From CAZSDU01 sp963662525 (GTDB taxonomy: Bacteria; Bacteroidota; Bacteroidia; Bacteroidales; FEN-979): a stretch of 64,000 nt of DNA. The notes under the pieces are model-generated. The model saw only the letters and a list, made by a program, of their open reading frames with translations. It searched no databases and was not told the origin of the DNA. This document shows, piece by piece, positions 61,916 to 64,000 of the stretch. The stretch spans positions 2,976,001 through 3,040,000 of the forward strand of contig OY759717.1 of assembly GCA_963662525.1 (NCBI GenBank). The letters run 5' to 3'. Every line of letters begins with the position of its first letter. The stretch's first letter is position 1. The position numbers and the translations under genes are program-made.

Positions 61916-64000
61916 TTATTTTGCTGGCTTTGTATAAATCTGGGTGGCATTACGGTAACCAGCAATGTTTTTATACCAGTCGGGGAAAGAAGAACCACCT
62001 GATTCTGCCCAACTACCAAAGTTCAGATAACCGTTGATCACCGGCACAAGTTCCCAGGTATAGTCAAATCTTTCGGGCAGATTGACAGCCCAGGGCAGGT
62101 TGCTTTTTGTTTTATAATACCTTCCGATGGCTGGCTGTGAATCATCATCTCCAGTTCCGAAATACTCAGGGTTTGCCAGGGAGGTTGGCAGACGGTCAGG
62201 CATATGGACTTCCATACCGCGGTTCTTGTCTTTGATCAGAAATGGATTGTATGGTGCAGTGCCGACATCAGCTGGGTCCATCGCATTGGTAAATCTGATG
62301 TGCATTTTCAGGGTATCAGAAACCCCGTAAGGAACATCCTTCATGGTATTAAAGTATGAACCACTTATACGGTGGATCACGTTTTCGGCGTTATCAAAAG
62401 CGATTACGACAGCTTTTTCCTGGTTATTTTCAATCCCGCTGGCAGCAAGGTTGATGTAAGTCTCTTTGAGTGAATATCCCGTGACAGATTCTACCGTTGC
62501 CGGATCGACACCATCGAACTGGAATCCAAAACCATTTTGTAAAGTAGCTCCGACAGCCCTTACGTAAAAGGTAGGGAAGATTTCTACAATTTTATTCTGT
62601 CCGTTACTGATTACCTTGAAAGAATAATCGATCACCAGGTCGTTCATGTCGTAATCACCACGACCTGGCCAAAGATCTTCAAATCCAAGGGATCCGAAAT
62701 GATCTTTTGATGGATAGTAATTAGTATAGGCACGTATTGGATCAGATGGAAACTCATCCAGGTCATCGGGAACTCCGTCTCCGTCATTGTCGGGAGGAAC
62801 AGGCTGACCGATACCCTCGGGGTTACAGCTTGAGACAGGAATATAATTCTTTGCGCCGGCTATGGTTTTCAAGGTAGCACCATTGATGAAGTTGGCAGAA
62901 GTGCTGCCGCTAAGTAATCCATTGGTAGTAGCCAGTTCAATCGGGCCATCGAATTTTTTTGAGGCATCCAGAAGACTTGCAAGGCCGGTAACTTTAACGG
63001 AACTGGTACCGCCTTGCCCCAGGATGTTTCGTTCCATGACAAAGGTATTGGCCGACATCATCGATTGGTTCTGCAACGTCACCAAACTCGTATATTGAAA
63101 TAGATGCAGTTCAAGGTCACTTCTCAGGTAACCATTATTCATCAGGAAGGTAGCTCCAAAGATATGTATATTGTCATGGCCGATCATCTGACAATTATTG
63201 ACAATGGTCCCGTTAGGTCCATCAGCCTTATTAAGATGGAGGTATTTATTCACTTCAATGATCCCGTCATTCGTCAGGGCGGCATTGACCTTGAACCAGC
63301 CCTGGGCATTGAAATACCCGCTGTTGGCCAATTTTCCTCCGGTTCCGCCAAGCGTTGCGTTTCCTTTTAATATCATATTTCCATAATTCTGAACTTCACC
63401 ATTGAAGGAAAATGGAGCCTGAAATGTAAAATCATTGGAATAATTGATAATCTTGGAGTTTATAGCCATATAAACACCCCGGATGGATGCATGACCGGTT
63501 TGATAAACGGTAAGCGTCGACGTACTGCTCATGTAAAGCGAATCAATGGTCAATGTTCCTCCTGAAGTAACAATGATGTTACAGCCTGCCGTATTGACCT
63601 TGAGCAGACTCAAAGTTGCCGTTCCGCATACCCTGAGTGTGGCTGCAGAAGCCCCGCTCGTGACCGTGCCAGAATAGGTTCCGGTAACACAATATATTTT
63701 CCCTCCACTGATGGTTGTAGACCCGCTTCCTGACAATGTCACTGTGCAACCACTGTTGCAGTCGGGCTCTGCCATGTTGTTATAATTTTTATAAGGGGAT
63801 TTGGATGGTTGAAAAGTATATTGAATATTGGTTTCTACATTAACTGCAACGATCTGAGACATGCCGCCACCGGTTGTCAGTTCAAGATATAGCTGCTTCA
63901 GCGCTGTCGGAATTCGAAGGGCAGTGGTCATGGGGAAATGATAACCTGCAGACCCGGAGATCAGGAGATTTCCTTTTTCAAGCGGATTGCCATCATAGAT
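61916..64000 (-). CDS. LruC-domain surface protein (5' end beyond window)
   Basis: At least 694 residues; the frame is open through base 64000, so the ATG at 63931 is internal. The first part fits LruC proteins (YDGNPLEKGNLLISGSAGYHF, IPTALKQLYLELTTGGG). A beta-helix-like section of short strands follows (about 70-370 of the visible part), with Cys/Gly-rich turns. A calcium-type DNDGDGVPDDLDEFPSDPIR motif introduces the C-terminal LruC domain (FEDLWPGRGDYDMNDLVIDY, PYNPFLIKDKNRGMEVHMPD, FDYTWELVPVINGYLNFGSW). LruC proteins are exported and of unknown function. No sorting domain follows the LruC domain. It is convergent with the oxidoreductase gene. Confidence 0.88.
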   Translation of the reverse strand: MYDGNPLEKGNLLISGSAGYHFPMTTALRIPTALKQLYLELTTGGGMSQIVAVNVETNIQYTFQPSKSPYKNYNNMAEPDCNSGCTVTLSGSGSTTISGGKIYCVTGTYSGTVTSGASAATLRVCGTATLSLLKVNTAGCNIIVTSGGTLTIDSLYMSSTSTLTVYQTGHASIRGVYMAINSKIINYSNDFTFQAPFSFNGEVQNYGNMILKGNATLGGTGGKLANSGYFNAQGWFKVNAALTNDGIIEVNKYLHLNKADGPNGTIVNNCQMIGHDNIHIFGATFLMNNGYLRSDLELHLFQYTSLVTLQNQSMMSANTFVMERNILGQGGTSSVKVTGLASLLDASKKFDGPIELATTNGLLSGSTSANFINGATLKTIAGAKNYIPVSSCNPEGIGQPVPPDNDGDGVPDDLDEFPSDPIRAYTNYYPSKDHFGSLGFEDLWPGRGDYDMNDLVIDYSFKVISNGQNKIVEIFPTFYVRAVGATLQNGFGFQFDGVDPATVESVTGYSLKETYINLAASGIENNQEKAVVIAFDNAENVIHRISGSYFNTMKDVPYGVSDTLKMHIRFTNAMDPADVGTAPYNPFLIKDKNRGMEVHMPDRLPTSLANPEYFGTGDDDSQPAIGRYYKTKSNLPWAVNLPERFDYTWELVPVINGYLNFGSWAESGGSSFPDWYKNIAGYRNATQIYTKPAK

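Overview
The window comes from a member of the Bacteroidota, probably Bacteroidales-like and possibly environmental. The evidence is Bacteroidota promoters of the form TTTG-N(17-22)-TAnnTTTG, a PorP/SprF protein beside a giant PKD-repeat protein with a type IX secretion (T9SS) type B sorting domain, a carboxypeptidase-regulatory/TonB-dependent receptor, an LruC-domain protein, a DUF4476 protein, a Porin_10-like protein and a GH29 fucosidase. Species cannot be fixed without comparing the 16S gene.

Layout. 1-4.6 kb: start of a glycosidase-like lipoprotein (minus, runs off the left edge), then a plus-strand metal module (HYC_CC_PP-like Cys/His protein, TonB-dependent receptor, HMA-domain protein). 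4.8-9.8 kb: minus-strand signalling operon (PAS histidine kinase, Rcp1-like response regulator, hybrid kinase). 9.8-15.5 kb: accessory islet with a G+C-rich type IIG-like restriction-methylase, an AT-rich BRO-N gene between two 63-bp direct repeats, an acyl-ACP thioesterase and an AT-rich nucleotidyltransferase cassette resembling a toxin-antitoxin pair. 15.5-33.2 kb: mostly housekeeping genes: MFS exporter, hydrolase, PAS kinase, pyruvate phosphate dikinase, MtgA, DUF4476, a two-gene saccharopine (lysine) module, TerB/DnaJ protein, DdpX-like dipeptidase, OYE-family reductase, fucosidase, outer-membrane protein.

33.2-38.8 kb: one complete rRNA operon on the minus strand (16S, tRNA-Ile, tRNA-Ala, 23S, 5S, terminator) with two promoters and three boxA-like sites. 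38.9-45.4 kb: small outer-membrane protein, PepD, then a regulatory operon with a sensor PP2C phosphatase fused to an RsbW-like kinase domain, a STAS antagonist and a class III cyclase-like protein, followed by a ZIP metal transporter and tRNA-Leu(GAG). 45.4-58.3 kb: giant mosaic adhesin-like gene (about 3,890 codons once one frameshift is repaired) and its PorP/SprF partner. 58.5-64 kb: tRNA-Leu(CAG), a B12-type radical SAM gene overlapping a CrtI-like oxidoreductase gene, and an LruC-domain surface protein that runs off the right edge.

The most unusual parts are (i) the cassette structure behind the restriction-methylase, where the direct repeat re-creates the methylase's last six codons and stop beyond the BRO gene and a BRO-like remnant follows, (ii) the phosphatase/kinase/STAS/cyclase-like operon, and (iii) the giant four-repeat-family protein interrupted at a C7 tract.
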